A DNA stretch of 64,000 nt from JACCZR01 sp963844805 (GTDB lineage: Bacteria > Actinomycetota > Thermoleophilia > Solirubrobacterales > Thermoleophilaceae), in NCBI GenBank assembly GCA_963844805.1, contig CAWJPU010000009.1:248001-312000 (forward strand). Direction: 5' to 3'. Below the pieces are notes generated by a model, which made no database searches, had not been told where the DNA came from, and saw only the letters and a list, made by a program, of their open reading frames with translations. This document shows positions 53,422 to 63,446 of this stretch, one piece after another. Each line of letters opens with the position of its first letter. Within the stretch, counting starts at the first letter, position 1. Both the position numbers and the translations under genes were made by a program.

Positions 53422-54039
53422 GTGCACGCCGGCGACGTCATCTGGAATCCGCTCACCGGCGAGAAGGCGATGCTCGTGGAGTCGGCCGAGGAGACCGGCG
53501 GCGAGCGCATCGTCGCGGACTTCGTGGTGGAGGAGGGCGGCTTCGTGCCCGGCGGCGAGCACGTCCACGACCACTGCGACGAGCACTTCGAAGTCCGCGG
53601 CGGCCAGATCACCTTCGTGGCCGACGGCGAGGAGCGCACGCTCGGCGCCGGCCAGGAGCTGACCGTGCCGGCCGGCACCTGGCACCGCTGGTGGAACCCC
53701 GGGCGGGAGGAGGTGCGGGTGCGCACGCGCGTCGAGCCGGCGCTGGACTTCGAACGGGCGATCATGGTCCTGTGGGGCCTGTGCGCCGACGGGCACGTGG
53801 ACGAGCAGGGGCGGCCGTCCCCGCTGCTCGGCTCGCTGCTGGCCACGCGCTTCCGCCGTGAGGTGCGCTTCCGCCAGCCTCCCGACCTCGTTCAGAGGGT
53901 GCTGTTCCCCGCTCTGGCCTGGGTGGCGCGCCGGCGCGGCCTGGAGCGGACGATCGAGCGCTATCTGGACCCCGAGACGCACCCCTCGGCGCAGCTCGGG
54001 CTCGGCCGGCTGCCCGAGAGCGTGATGCGCAAGGACTAG
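53422..54039 (+). CDS. Cupin-domain protein
   Basis: A 205-residue protein with one cupin barrel in residues 1-105. The metal motif 1 is PGGEHVHDHCDEHFEVRGG and motif 2 is LTVPAGTWHRWWNPG. The C-terminal 100 residues are helical and basic (LLATRFRREVRFRQPPDLVQRVLF and VARRRGLERTIERYL), a layout seen in uncharacterised actinobacterial cupins. Enzymatic role unknown. It begins 7 bp after the precorrin-2 dehydrogenase stop and may be co-transcribed. Confidence 0.8.
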   Translation: MHAGDVIWNPLTGEKAMLVESAEETGGERIVADFVVEEGGFVPGGEHVHDHCDEHFEVRGGQITFVADGEERTLGAGQELTVPAGTWHRWWNPGREEVRVRTRVEPALDFERAIMVLWGLCADGHVDEQGRPSPLLGSLLATRFRREVRFRQPPDLVQRVLFPALAWVARRRGLERTIERYLDPETHPSAQLGLGRLPESVMRKD

Positions 54040-54098
54040 CCCAGCCTCAGTGCCAGCACGGTTGCCCCAGCCGGCCATTGGGGTGATGATCGGCTGCC

Positions 54099-56081
54099 GT
54101 GATGCGATCGAGCACGCTCGCGTGGTCTGCCGGCGCGCTGGTCGGCGGCGCTGGGCGTGGCCGTTGTCGTGCTCGAGGCCGGCGCCGGCGAATACGCCGA
54201 CCCGTGGGGCGACGCGGCGTCCGTGATGGCGGTGGTCACCACCACCGGTGTCGGGCTCGCGATCGTCCTGCGCCGGCCGGGCAACGTCGTCGGGTGGTTG
54301 CTGATCCTCAACGGCTTCCTGCTCGCGGTGTCCGGAGTCATCACGAGCTGGGCCGCCTACGCGCTCGAGAACCCGGGCAGCCTCCCGGGCGGGCGGCTCG
54401 CGGCGATCCTGGAGACCCACTCCTGGCCCCTCATCTTCGCGGCGATAGTTGCCCTGGGCTTCGTCTTCCCTGACGGGCGCCTTCCGTCGCGCCGCTGGCG
54501 AGCCGCCGTGGTGCTGGCGGTCGCCTCGTTCGCGGCCGCGCTCGTGGGCGGGACGTTCTCCGGCGAGCGCCTCGACGATCCGTTCGAGCACATTCCCCCG
54601 CCCGGCGCCCTGCCGGACGCGGTGAGCAACGTCCTGAGGGGGATTGGCCTGCTGGGGATGATCGTGACCTTCGTCCTGGCGATGGCGGCACTGGTGGTCC
54701 GCTTCAGGAGGTCTGAGGGGGAGGAGCGAGCGCAGCTCAAGTGGATCGCCTACGCGGGCGCCTTCATCCCGGTGTCGATCATCCTGGGGTCGATCGAGCC
54801 CAATGAGGACGGCCCGGGCGACCTGACCTTCCTCGGGCTGATGCTCGTCGAGATCGGCATCCCGGTCGCGGTGGGTATCGCGGTGCTGCGCTACCGCCTC
54901 TACGACATCGACCGCCTGATCAGCGCCACGCTGGTCTATGCAGTGCTCACGCTCACCCTGGGTGCCGCGTTCGTGGGCGTGGTTCTTCTCCTCGGCGTGG
55001 GACTCGGCGGCGGCTCCGCCGTCGCCACCGCCGTGGCCACCTTGGCGGTGACACTGGCCTTCCGGCCGCTCCGCGACCGAGTCCAGGGAGTGGTCGACCG
55101 CCGCTTCAACCGTCGCCGCTACGACGCCCGGCGACGAGTGGACGACTTCCTCACGGAGCTCCGCGACGAGCGCGCCCAACCGGAGGCCGTCGGCTCTGTT
55201 CTGTCCGAGGCGCTGTCGGATCCGCGCTTGCGCGTCTTCTTCTGGCTGCCCTCGCAGAGCTCGCACGCCGACGACGCCGGCCGCTTGGTGCCGGAGCTGC
55301 CCTCCGAGCCCGCCGGGAAGGACCCCCGTCCGGCGGGGCGATCTGCAGCTGGCCACCGTGCTGCACACTCCCAAGAACCCGCGGGAGGCGCAGCTCCTCG
55401 ACGATCTGCTGCTGCGCGCCGGACTGGCCATAGAGATCGCCCGCCTGCGGGTCGAGGTCAGGCGCCAGCTGGCCGAGGTGGAGGCCTCACGCGCCCGCAT
55501 CGTGTCCGCCGGCCTCGAGGAGCGCCGCCGGCTGGAGCGTGACCTCCACGACGGCGCCCAGCAGCGGCTGGTGTCGCTGGGCCTGGAGCTGCGACACGCC
55601 CAGCATCAGCTCGGCCCCGGCGACGCCAGCAGCGCCCTCGATCCGGTCGTGGCGGGGCTCGCCGACGCGATCACCGAGCTTCGCGAGCTGGCCCGGGGCG
55701 TGCGGCCGGCGGCGCTCGACGATGGCCTGGCGCCCGCCCTGGAGGAGCTCGCCGCCCGAGCGGCGGTCCCCACCGACGTCCAGGCGACGCCCGAGCGCTT
55801 CCCGGCCGACCTGGAGGCCGCCGCGTACTTCGTCGCCAGCGAGGGCCTCACGAACGCCGTGAAGCATGCGGGCGGGACGCGGGTGACGGCTGAGCGCCGC
55901 CCACGAGGCGCGCGCTTGGTGCTCCGCGTGGAGGACGACGGGCAGGGAGGGGCCTCGCCGGGCGGCGGCTCGGGGCTGGTCGGCCTGGCCGACCGAGTCG
56001 CGGCGCTGGGCGGGAAGCTGGACCTCGCGCAGCGACGACGGCCGCGGCACGGCGCTGGTGGCGGAGTTCCCGTGCGCGTAG
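54099..56081 (+). CDS. NarL-type sensor histidine kinase, three frameshifts
   Basis: About 655 residues once frames are joined. The N-terminal half has about eight helices (VVTTTGVGLAIVLRRPGNVVGWL, LLILNGFLLAVSG, and onward). It ends in LRYRLYDIDRLISATLVYAV, typical of actinobacterial membrane sensors. A GAF-like linker leads to LEERRRLERDLHDGAQQRLVSLGLELR, the HisKA_3 phosphoacceptor site, then the HATPase (ASEGLTNAVKHAGG N-box, VEDDGQGGASPGGGSGLVGLADR). One extra base occurs near 54150, 55340 and 56030. After the last, the true end is DGRGTALVAEFPCA at TAG 56079-56081. It overlaps its response regulator by 10 bp. Confidence 0.82.
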
Positions 56082-56707
56082 TGATCGCCGAGGACCAGGC
56101 GCTCCTGCGCGAGGGCCTCGCCCGTCTGTTCGGCGACGGGGGCCACGAGGTGGTGGCCGCAGTGGACGACGCCGACCGCCTGCGGGGCGCCGTCAGCGAG
56201 CACACGCCGGACCTGGCCGTTGTGGACGTCCGGATGCCGCCGAGCTTCACCGACGAGGGGATCCGCGCGGCGCACTGGATCCGCGACGCACACCCCGACG
56301 TCGGCGTGCTGGTCCTCTCCCAGCACGTCGAGGCGGCCGGCGCGAGCGACCTCGTCACGCAGAGCGGCTTCGGCTACCTCCTGAAGGACCGGGTGCTCGA
56401 GGTGGACGACTTCATGGAGGCCGCCGAGCGGGTCGCGCGGGGAGGCTCCGCGCTGGACCCGAAGGTCGTCGAGCGGCTGGTCTCGGGCGACTCGGGCATG
56501 AGCGAGCTGTCCGAGCGCGAGCGCGAGGTGCTGTCGCTGATGGCCGAGGGCCTGACCAACGCAGGCATCGCCCGGCGGCTTTTCCTGACCGAGCGGACCG
56601 TCGAGAGCCACGTGCGCAACGTCTTCATGAAGCTGGACCTGCAGGGAGCGGAGGACAGCCACCGGCGGGTAGTCGCCGTCCTGTCCTTTTTGAACCGAAC
56701 TCAGTAA
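56072..56707 (+). CDS. NarL/LuxR-type response regulator
   Basis: A 211-residue regulator. The receiver has VRVVIAEDQALLREGL (acidic pair), LAVVDVRMPPSFTDEG with the phospho-Asp near residue 52, VLVLSQHVEA and YLLKDR (Lys). The C-terminal LuxR helix-turn-helix is LSEREREVLSLMAEGLTNAGIARRLFLTERTVESHVRNVFMKL. The GTG at 56072 is set by overlap with the kinase gene. It should activate genes in response to the partner kinase's stimulus, which is not known. Confidence 0.92.
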   Translation: MRVVIAEDQALLREGLARLFGDGGHEVVAAVDDADRLRGAVSEHTPDLAVVDVRMPPSFTDEGIRAAHWIRDAHPDVGVLVLSQHVEAAGASDLVTQSGFGYLLKDRVLEVDDFMEAAERVARGGSALDPKVVERLVSGDSGMSELSEREREVLSLMAEGLTNAGIARRLFLTERTVESHVRNVFMKLDLQGAEDSHRRVVAVLSFLNRTQ

Positions 56708-56777
56708 GTGGAGGCACGGAGCGAGGTCCGGTGCTCGCCCCGATGACTTGAGCCCCGCGACAACGGAGCATCTGGCC

Positions 56778-57068
56778 ATGGAAACCACAGCAAGCCGTTC
56801 ACCCGTTGACCTCGACCGACGGACCGCCCGTCCCGGCCTCGCGCTGCTGCTCGCTCTGCTGTCGGTGCCGGGCTCGGTCCTGACCTGGGACGTCCTGCCC
56901 GGAGGCGGCTTCGTCTTCGGCCTGCCGGTCGCGATCGTGGCTGTCGTCCTGGGCGTTCACGCCCGCAGACACTCGAGCGAGGGCCGGGGCATGGCCCTCG
57001 CCGCGATCCTCGTCGGCGCAACCATGCTGGCGATGATGGTGCTCTGGACGATCGCCTCCTCGGTCTGA
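56778..57068 (+). CDS. Small two-helix membrane protein (DUF4190-like)
   Basis: A 96-residue protein. A short polar N-terminus (ETTASRSPVDLDRRTARP) is followed by LALLLALLSVPGSVLTW, FGLPVAIVAVVLGVHARRHSSEGRGMALAAILVG and MLAMMVLWTIAS. The G-x-HARRHSSEGRGMA loop between hydrophobic stretches resembles DUF4190 proteins. ATG 56778 is preferred to an in-frame TTG at 56748. It lies downstream of the two-component genes, possibly in the same unit. Function unknown. Confidence 0.6.
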   Translation: METTASRSPVDLDRRTARPGLALLLALLSVPGSVLTWDVLPGGGFVFGLPVAIVAVVLGVHARRHSSEGRGMALAAILVGATMLAMMVLWTIASSV

Positions 57069-57081
57069 GAAGAGACGCCTT

Positions 57082-57420
57082 TTGATCGTCGCGCTGTCGC
57101 TCGGGGTGCTGCTTGCGGCGCCCCGAGCGCCGACGCGCTCAGCCGGGGCCAGCGCAGCCGCGCCGACAAGCTGATCAGCAACTTCGAGAACAGCACCTCG
57201 GTGATCCAGTACTGCTACGTCGAGGTGCTGGGCGACGGTCGCGGCTGCACACCCACAACGAAGAGACCCGGGCCGAGCGGCGCGAGTCGGTGGGCCGGGT
57301 GGACGCCTTCAGCTATCTGGCCCGCACCCGCCAGTGGCGCTTCGGCTCACCAGTGGCGGGTGAACGCCCGCCAGTACCGCATCTACGGCGACGCTGAGCT
57401 TCAGTGGCAGCACGGGGGCG
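57082..57420 (+). pseudogene. Internally deleted GH46 chitosanase remnant
   Basis: The start (TTG 57082) gives a signal-like LIVALSLGVLLAAP, then, in the next frame, LSRGQRSRADKLISNFENST and VIQYCYVEVLGDGRG. This matches the N-terminus of GH46 chitosanases, including the catalytic Glu position in FEN and the GDGRG motif. Immediately afterwards, in shifted frames, come VGRVDAFSYLARTRQWRFGS and WRVNARQYRIYGD, which resembles the C-terminus of the same family. About 140-150 central residues that carry the second catalytic acid are missing. The 3' limit is approximate; no stop follows in frame before the next gene. Likely inactive. Confidence 0.55.
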
Positions 57421-57473
57421 AGTCGGGTGGCTGCCCCGATGCACCGCAGCCGCGGCGAAAGGAGCATGGCCCC

Positions 57474-58037
57474 ATGAACATCAACCGCCGTCACATAGTC
57501 ATCGCCACTGCACTCGCGCTCCTCGTGGGCGCGGCTCCCGCCGGCGCCCGCGATCGCACGCTCGTGGTCCAGGGCAAGTCGATCGGAGGCGTCAAGCTCG
57601 GGCAGACCCGGGCGAAGGTCGAGCGGCTGCGTCCGCTCGGCGCTCGCCGGCCAGTCCTGAGGGCACGCTCTGGCCGGCGCGTGGCCCACACGTACGCCAG
57701 CCGAGACCGCGCTTCGCGGATGCTGATCATGTACTCCGGCCGCAGCCGCCGGTCGAAGGTCGTCTACGTCGGCAGCGGGGCGGGGCCCTGGAACACCACC
57801 GACGGCATCCGCTACGGCGATCCGTCGGCGGCGGCCATCGCTCGCGGACAGTGCACCCCGTACGCCAACTTCGGTGGCGAGCGCGACTACTCCGACGACG
57901 AGGCCTTCGACTTCACCCAGTGCGAACGCCACGTCGGGCGAAACCGGTGGTACTACGTCACCTTCAACGCCGGCGACAGCGGCGAGGTCCTCCCGGCCGT
58001 CGCGGGGTTCTCGCTGTCCTCGCGGCAGGTCCCGTGA
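57474..58037 (+). CDS. Secreted hypothetical protein
   Basis: A 187-residue protein. Signal peptide NINRRHIVIATALALLVGAAPAGA is followed by RTLVVQGKSIGGVKLGQTRAKVERL. The I-GGVKLGQ-x(4)-V element recurs in secreted actinobacterial proteins that start with a small alpha/beta motif. Two Cys (RGQC and FTQC) may pair. The C-terminus YYVTFNAGDSGEVLPAVAGFSLSSR looks like a beta strand end. A GGAG lies about 10 nt before the ATG. Function unknown. Confidence 0.65.
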   Translation: MNINRRHIVIATALALLVGAAPAGARDRTLVVQGKSIGGVKLGQTRAKVERLRPLGARRPVLRARSGRRVAHTYASRDRASRMLIMYSGRSRRSKVVYVGSGAGPWNTTDGIRYGDPSAAAIARGQCTPYANFGGERDYSDDEAFDFTQCERHVGRNRWYYVTFNAGDSGEVLPAVAGFSLSSRQVP

Positions 58038-58040
58038 GGT

Positions 58041-58481
58041 GATGACCATGAGGGAGAATCTCGCTTCTCCTCTTCGGCGCGCTGCTCGCGATCGCACTGG
58101 GTGTGCCGTCCGGAGCCACCGCGGGCACCGCGGAGTGAACGGCGACCCTCACAGCTGACCGGGGGCAGGCTCGCGATGTCATCGCGGGTGGCGGAGGCAA
58201 CGACGTGCTGGAGGGCGTAAATCTCGCGGACACCCGCGGCCCCTGCCGGGCGACCGTTTCAGTGGCGGCCGGGGCAACGACCGCATCATCGGCACGAAGG
58301 GGAACGACTTCCTCGACGGCGGCGGCGGCCGAGACCGAATCCGGGCAGGACTTGGCCGGGACCGGGTCCGGGCCCGAGACCGCTCCCCGGATCGCGTCGA
58401 CTGCGGCGGCGGTTCGACCGCGCTTCGGCCAACGTTTTCGACCGCCTGCGCGGCTGCGAGCGGGTGCGCCGGCGGCGATAG
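58041..58481 (+). pseudogene. Short RTX-like calcium-binding repeat protein, frameshifted
   Basis: Begins near ATGACCATGAGGGAG at 58041. A hydrophobic LLLFGALLAIALGVPSGATA in another frame looks like a signal peptide. RTX nonapeptide-type repeats follow in different frames: DVIAGGGGNDVLEGV (58176 on), FSGGRGNDRIIGTKGNDFL and DGGGGRDRIRAGLGRDRV, closing with FDRLRGCERVRRRR and TAG at 58479-58481. At least three shifts separate these parts. Such proteins are secreted and bind Ca2+ through GGxGxD loops. Whether it is decayed or just mis-sequenced is unclear. Confidence 0.55.
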
Positions 58482-58518
58482 AAGCCCACCGCAGACACGG
58501 TGCGGCAGACTTGAGCCC

Positions 58519-58986
58519 GTGGGCGAGCTCTCGCACCTCGACGACTCCGGGCGGGCCCGCATGGTGGACGTGGGCGGAAAGGCGGCGACCAACCGCCGGG
58601 CCGTGGTGCGCGCCGAGGTGCGCATGAGCCCGGAGACCGCCTCCGCGGTCGCGCGCGGCGACGGGCCCAAGGGCGACGTGATCGCCACCGCGCGCATCGC
58701 CGGCATCCAGGCCGCCAAGCGCACCGCCGAGCTGATCCCGCTGTGCCACCCGCTGCCGCTGTCGTACGTCGACGTGGCGATCGAGGTCGGCGAGTCCGAG
58801 CGTGACGCTCACCGCCGAGGCCCGCACCACCGGCCGAGACCGGCGTGGAGATGGAGGCGATGACCGCGGCCTCGGTGGCGGCGCTGACGGTCTACGACAT
58901 GGTCAAGGGCATCGAGCGCGGCGTGGAGGTCGGGCCCGGTGACCCTGCTGGAGAAGACCGGCGGCAAGGAGGACTGGCGGCGGTGA
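58519..58986 (+). CDS. moaC: Cyclic pyranopterin monophosphate synthase MoaC, three frameshifts
   Basis: About 155 residues after joining frames. MVDVGGKAATNRRAVVRAEV at the N-terminus, AGIQAAKRTAELIPLCHPLPLSYVDV with the active-site Lys and HPL, then LTAEARTT, GVEMEAMTAASVAALTVYDMVKGIERG, and EKTGGKEDW at the end are all diagnostic. Single added bases near 58803, 58840 and 58940 break the frame. It converts the 3',8-cH2GTP intermediate into cPMP in molybdenum cofactor synthesis. The stop overlaps the mog start (GTGA). Confidence 0.88.
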
Positions 58987-59446
58987 GGGCCGGGGTGATC
59001 ACCGTGTCCAGCTCGCTCGCCCGCGACGGCGGGGACGACCGCTCGGGCGACCAGCTGGTCGGAGCTGTGCACGGCGGCCGGGCTGGAGGTCAGCCACGAG
59101 CTGCTGCCCGACGACCGCGACGCAGATCGCCGCGGCGCTGCGGCGGCTCGCCGACGAGGAGGGCGCCCGCTTCGTGTTCACCACCGGCGGCACCGGGCTG
59201 ACGCCCGACGACGTGACGCCCGAGGCCACGCGCGACGTGATCGACCGCGAGGCGCCCGGCTGGGCGGAGGCGATCCGGGCCGACTCGCGCGATCACACGC
59301 CGCTGGGCATCCTCACGCGCGGGATCTCCGGGGTGCGCGGCCGCACCCTGATCGTGAACTTCCCCGGCAACCCCAAGGCGATCGGCCAGTCGTGGCCGGT
59401 GGTCGAGCCGACCATCAAGCACGCGGCCGAGACATTGGAGCGCTAG
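58983..59446 (+). CDS. mog: Molybdopterin adenylyltransferase MogA/MoaB family, two frameshifts
   Basis: About 153 residues. VRAGVITVSSSLARDGGDDRSGDQLV, then LEVSHELLPDD, and FVFTTGGTGLTPDDVTPEATRDVIDRE carry the MoCF-domain motifs (S-x5-DxSG and TTGGTGLxxRDxTPE). ILTRGISGVRGRTLIVNFPGNPKAIGQSW follows. Extra single bases lie near 59060 and 59120. It adenylates molybdopterin before metal insertion. It is coupled to moaC by GTGA and overlaps the convergent VOC gene stop by 4 bp. Confidence 0.88.
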
Positions 59447-59911
59447 CCGGCCATCGCCTCGGCGGCCCGCTTCCCCATCTCCTCCGGCGGTACGTCCTCC
59501 ACATGCGTCGCGACGCTCCAGTGGTGCCCGAACGGATCCTCGAACTGACCGAGGCGGTCGCCGTAGAACTGGTCCTCGACCGCCCGCAGCTCGGTCGCGC
59601 CCGAGTCGAGGGCGGCACGGAACACGGCGTCGACGTCGTCGACGTAGACATGGATGCTGACCGGCGTGCCGCCCACGGTCTTCGGGCCGAGCGCGCCGAA
59701 GTCGGGGTTCTCGTCGGCGAGCATGATCACCGAGCCGCCGAGCTCGAGCTCGGCGTGCCCGACCTTTCCGTCGGGGGCCGTCATGCTGTCTCCCCGCTGG
59801 GTCGCGCCGAGCACGCCTGCAGTAGAAGTCGATCGCCTCCGCGGCGCCGTCGACGTGCAGGTAGGGCGTGACCCGGGGATAGTTGTCCGGGATGGGCTTG
59901 ACGTCGGCCAT
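59443..59911 (-). CDS. VOC-family (glyoxalase/PhnB-like) protein, one frameshift
   Basis: About 156 residues. ADVKPIPDNYPRVTPYLHVDGAAEAIDFY is a PhnB-type start. One extra base near 59820 shifts to VLGATQRGDSMTAPDGKVGHAELELGGSVIMLADENPDFG. Then VSIHVYVDDVDAVFRAALDSGATELRAVEDQFYGDRLGQFEDPFGHHWSVATHVEDV completes the beta-alpha-beta-beta-beta modules with metal-type His/Glu. The ending PPEEMGKRAAEA is typical. The substrate is unknown. Confidence 0.85.
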
Positions 59912-59956
59912 GGGGCGACTCCTTCGTTCGATCGGGTCTTGAGAGGCACTTATAGC

Positions 59957-60577
<621 letters not shown>

Positions 60578-60581
<4 letters not shown>

Positions 60582-61243
60582 TCCGCTCGGCCTCGGCGAT
60601 CCTGCGCAAGGACCTGCGCCTCGAGGCGCGGACCAAGGAGTCCGTGCCGGCGATGCTGCTGTTCAGCGTCACCGCCTTCGTGCTGTTCCACTTCGGCCTG
60701 GACCGCGACTCGCTCGACGGCGAGCTGGCCGGCGGCGTGCTCTGGGTCACGCTGCTGCTGGCGAGCGTGATCGGCGTCACCCGGCTGTTCGCCGCCGAGC
60801 GCGAGCAGGGCGGCATCGAGGGCCTCCTGCTCTCCCCCGCCGACCGCACGGGGCTGTGGCTGGCCAAGGCGGCGGCGCTGTTCGTCTACCTGACGCTGGT
60901 GGAGCTGGTGGCGATCCCGGCCTTCACGCTGCTGCTTCTGGGCCCCGGCTTGCAGCCGGAGCTGCTGCCGGTGCTATTGCTGGCCAACCTCGGCCTGGCC
61001 GGAGTGGGCGCGCTGGTCTCCGCCCTGGCCAGCGAGGGACGGGCGCGAGAGCTGGTGGTGCCGCTGATGCTGCTCCCCCTGCTGGCGCCGCTGCTGATCG
61101 CCGCGTCCGGGGCGACAGAGCCGCTGTTCAGCGGGGACGGCTCGCCGGAGGACCTCGGCCGCTGGCTGGCGCTGCTCAGCCTCTACGATCTGGTGTTCGT
61201 ACTGCTGTCAGTGGCCGTGTTCGACTACCTCCTCGACGATTGA
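60578..61243 (+). CDS. ccmB: Heme exporter membrane protein CcmB
   Basis: A 221-residue protein with six helices: ILRKDLRLEARTKESVPAMLLFSVTAFVLFHF at the start is typical of CcmB, as is LFAAEREQGGIEGLLLSPADR, followed by VELVAIPAFTLLLLG and ELVVPLMLLPLLAPLLIAAS. It pairs with CcmA and acts with CcmC in loading heme onto the chaperone pathway. The GTG overlaps ccmA and its stop overlaps the TTG of ccmC (TTGA), so the genes are translated as a chain. Confidence 0.9.
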
Positions 61244-61923
61244 CGTACGCAAGGGGCCTCAAGCCGCTCTCCATCGCCACCGTGGTGGCGATCGTCGTCG
61301 CGTTCGCGCTCGTCTTCTTCTACGCGCCGGTCGACGCCGACCAGGGGTTCATCCAGAAGATCTTCTACGTGCACGTGCCCATGGCCATCGTGGCCCTCGG
61401 CGGCTTCGTGGCCGGCGGCGTGATGGCGATCAAGCACCTGCGCTCGCGCGACCCCTCGTGGGACATGCGCTCGTACGTCGCCATCCACATGTCGATCATC
61501 CTCGGACTGGGCGTGCTGGTCACCGGCGCCATCTGGGCCAAGGCGTCGTGGGGCCACTGGTGGGTCTGGGACGAGCCGGTGCTGGTCTCGTTCCTGGTCG
61601 TCTTCCTCCTGTACTGCGTCTACTACCCGCTGCGGTTCTCGATCGAGGACCCCGAGCGCCAGGCTCGCGCCTCGTCGGTCTTCGCGATCGCGGCCGGCGC
61701 GTTCGTGCCGATCAACTTCGCGGCGGTGCGGCTGGCGGAGAGCTTCACCCACCCGCGGGTGCTGTCCCAGACCGGCGGCGACCTGCCCGGGGAGATGCGC
61801 CTGACCTTCCTCGTCGCGATCGTGGCGATGACCCTGCTGTTCGTCACGCTCTGGAAGCTCGAGCTGACCTCGAAGCACGCGGCCATGAGCCTCAAGCGGC
61901 TGCGCGCGCGGCTGGCGGCCTGA
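61240..61923 (+). CDS. ccmC: Cytochrome c-type biogenesis protein CcmC
   Basis: A 227-residue membrane protein with six helices. The first conserved His lies in KIFYVHVPMAIVAL, the WWD-type heme-binding loop is KASWGHWWVWDEPVLVS, and a later His lies in ESFTHPRVL. Heme bound by the WWD motif is passed on to CcmE. The TTG at 61240 is set by the TTGA overlap with ccmB. Next is a small CcmD-like gene in a TGATG junction. Confidence 0.92.
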   Translation: MTYARGLKPLSIATVVAIVVAFALVFFYAPVDADQGFIQKIFYVHVPMAIVALGGFVAGGVMAIKHLRSRDPSWDMRSYVAIHMSIILGLGVLVTGAIWAKASWGHWWVWDEPVLVSFLVVFLLYCVYYPLRFSIEDPERQARASSVFAIAAGAFVPINFAAVRLAESFTHPRVLSQTGGDLPGEMRLTFLVAIVAMTLLFVTLWKLELTSKHAAMSLKRLRARLAA

Positions 61924-62114
61924 TGCCCGCGCTTCCGCTCGACGAGGCGGGCAAGTACGTGGCCGGCGCCTACATCGTGTTCGTGGCGCTGATCCTCATC
62001 TACGTGGCGATCCTCGGGGCCAAGATCTCGCGCATCGCGCGCGAGCTCGAGGAGCTGGCAGAAGAACCGACCGACCGGCCGAGGACCACGACCTCGGCCG
62101 GCAGCACGGCGTGA
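61923..62114 (+). CDS. CcmD-like small membrane protein
   Basis: A 63-residue protein. LDEAGKYVAGAYIVFVALILIYVAIL forms one helix and the tail KISRIARELEELAEEPTD is cytoplasmic. The size, the position after ccmC and the KYVAGAY start fit CcmD, which bridges CcmABC and CcmE, though similarity is only of general type. It is coupled by TGATG upstream and GTGA downstream to hemA. Confidence 0.72.
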   Translation: MPALPLDEAGKYVAGAYIVFVALILIYVAILGAKISRIARELEELAEEPTDRPRTTTSAGSTA

Positions 62115-63446
62115 GCGCCCAGCTGCTCACCCTCGGCGCCTCGCACAAGACCGCGCCGCTGGCGCTGCGCGAGCGCCTGGCGCTGCCGGAAGGCCGCGCG
62201 GCTCGGGTGCTGGCCGAGCTCGTGTCACACGATGCCGTGCACGAGGCGGTGGCCATCTCCACCTGCAACCGCACGGAGATCGTGCTGGTGGCGGCCGACG
62301 TGGTCGAGGCCGAGTCCACCACCCTCGCGATCCTCGCGCGCGAGGCGGAGATCCGGCCGACCGAGCTGCTCGGCCACCTCTACTCCTGGTTTGGGCGCGA
62401 CGTGGTCTCCCACCTGTTCGAGGTGGCCTCGGGACTGGACTCGATGATCGTCGGCGAGGCCGAGGTCCAGGGCCAGGTCAAGCGGGCCTACGAGCTGGCG
62501 CTGGTCGAGGGCGCCACGGGGCCGATCGCGAACCGGCTGTTCCGGGAGGCGCTGGCCACGGGCAAGCGCGTGCGCACCGACACCGGCGTGAGCCGCTCGC
62601 GGGTGTCGGTCTCCAGCGTGGCGGTGGAGCTGGCCGCGGACATGCTCGGCGACCTGTCCCAGAAGCGCGTGCTGGTGGTGGGCGCAGGCGAGAATGGCGA
62701 GCTGACCGCCCGAGCGCTGCGCGAGCGCGGCGTGGAGACCGTGTTCGTGGCCAACCGCCACTACGACCGGGCGATCGGCCTGGCCTCGCGCTTCGGGGGC
62801 GGCGCGGTGCGCTTCGAGCAGCTTCCGGCCGAGCTCGAGCAGGCGGACATCGTGGTGAGCAGCACCGGCTCCCCGCACCAGATCATCGGCCGCGAGGAGC
62901 TCGAGCTGGTGGCCGAGGCCCGCGCCGGGCGACCGCTGGTGCTGATCGACATCGCGGTCCCGCGCGACATCGACCCGAGCGTGCGCGAGCTGCCCGGCAT
63001 CGCCTTGTACGACATGGACGACCTGCAGCGCGCCGTGGACCGGAACGTCTCCGCGCGTGAGGCCGAGGCCACCCGCGCCCGCACCCTGGTCGAGGCCGAC
63101 GTGGAGCGCTTCGAGGAGTTCCTCGCCCGGCTCGAACGTGCTGCCGACGGTGGCCGCCCTGCGCGAGCGCGGCGAGGCGATCGTGCAGCAGGTGCTGCGC
63201 GAGAACGAGCCGCGGTGGGAGTCGATGTCCGACGCCGACCGCGCCCGCATGGAGGCGATGGCCCGCTCGATCGTGAGCCGGCTGCTGCACGAGCCGACGC
63301 TGCGCCTGAAGGGCGGAGCGGGCGAGGAGGGCTCGTACCTCCACGTCCAGGCGCTGCGCGAGCTGTTCGCGCTCGAGGCCCCCGCGGACGAGCGCGCCGG
63401 CGCGCCGGTGACCGACCTGGGCTCGCGGCGGCGACACAGCGGGTGA
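62111..63446 (+). CDS. hemA: Glutamyl-tRNA reductase, one frameshift
   Basis: About 444 residues. LLTLGASHKTAPLALRERL, then ISTCNRTEIVLVA with the active-site Cys, and VASGLDSMIVGEAEVQGQVKRAYE define the catalytic domain. KRVLVVGAGENGELTARAL is the NADPH domain and LIDIAVPRDIDPSV closes it. One extra base near 63136 shifts the frame within LARL-NVLPTVAALRERGEAI; the dimerisation domain follows to 63446. It makes glutamate-1-semialdehyde from Glu-tRNA, the first step of heme synthesis. GTG start in a GTGA overlap with the CcmD-like gene. Confidence 0.92.

Noticed and set aside
53278..55500. A 740-residue minus-strand frame across the cupin and histidine kinase genes
   Set aside because: It spans several real plus-strand genes and shows no motif.
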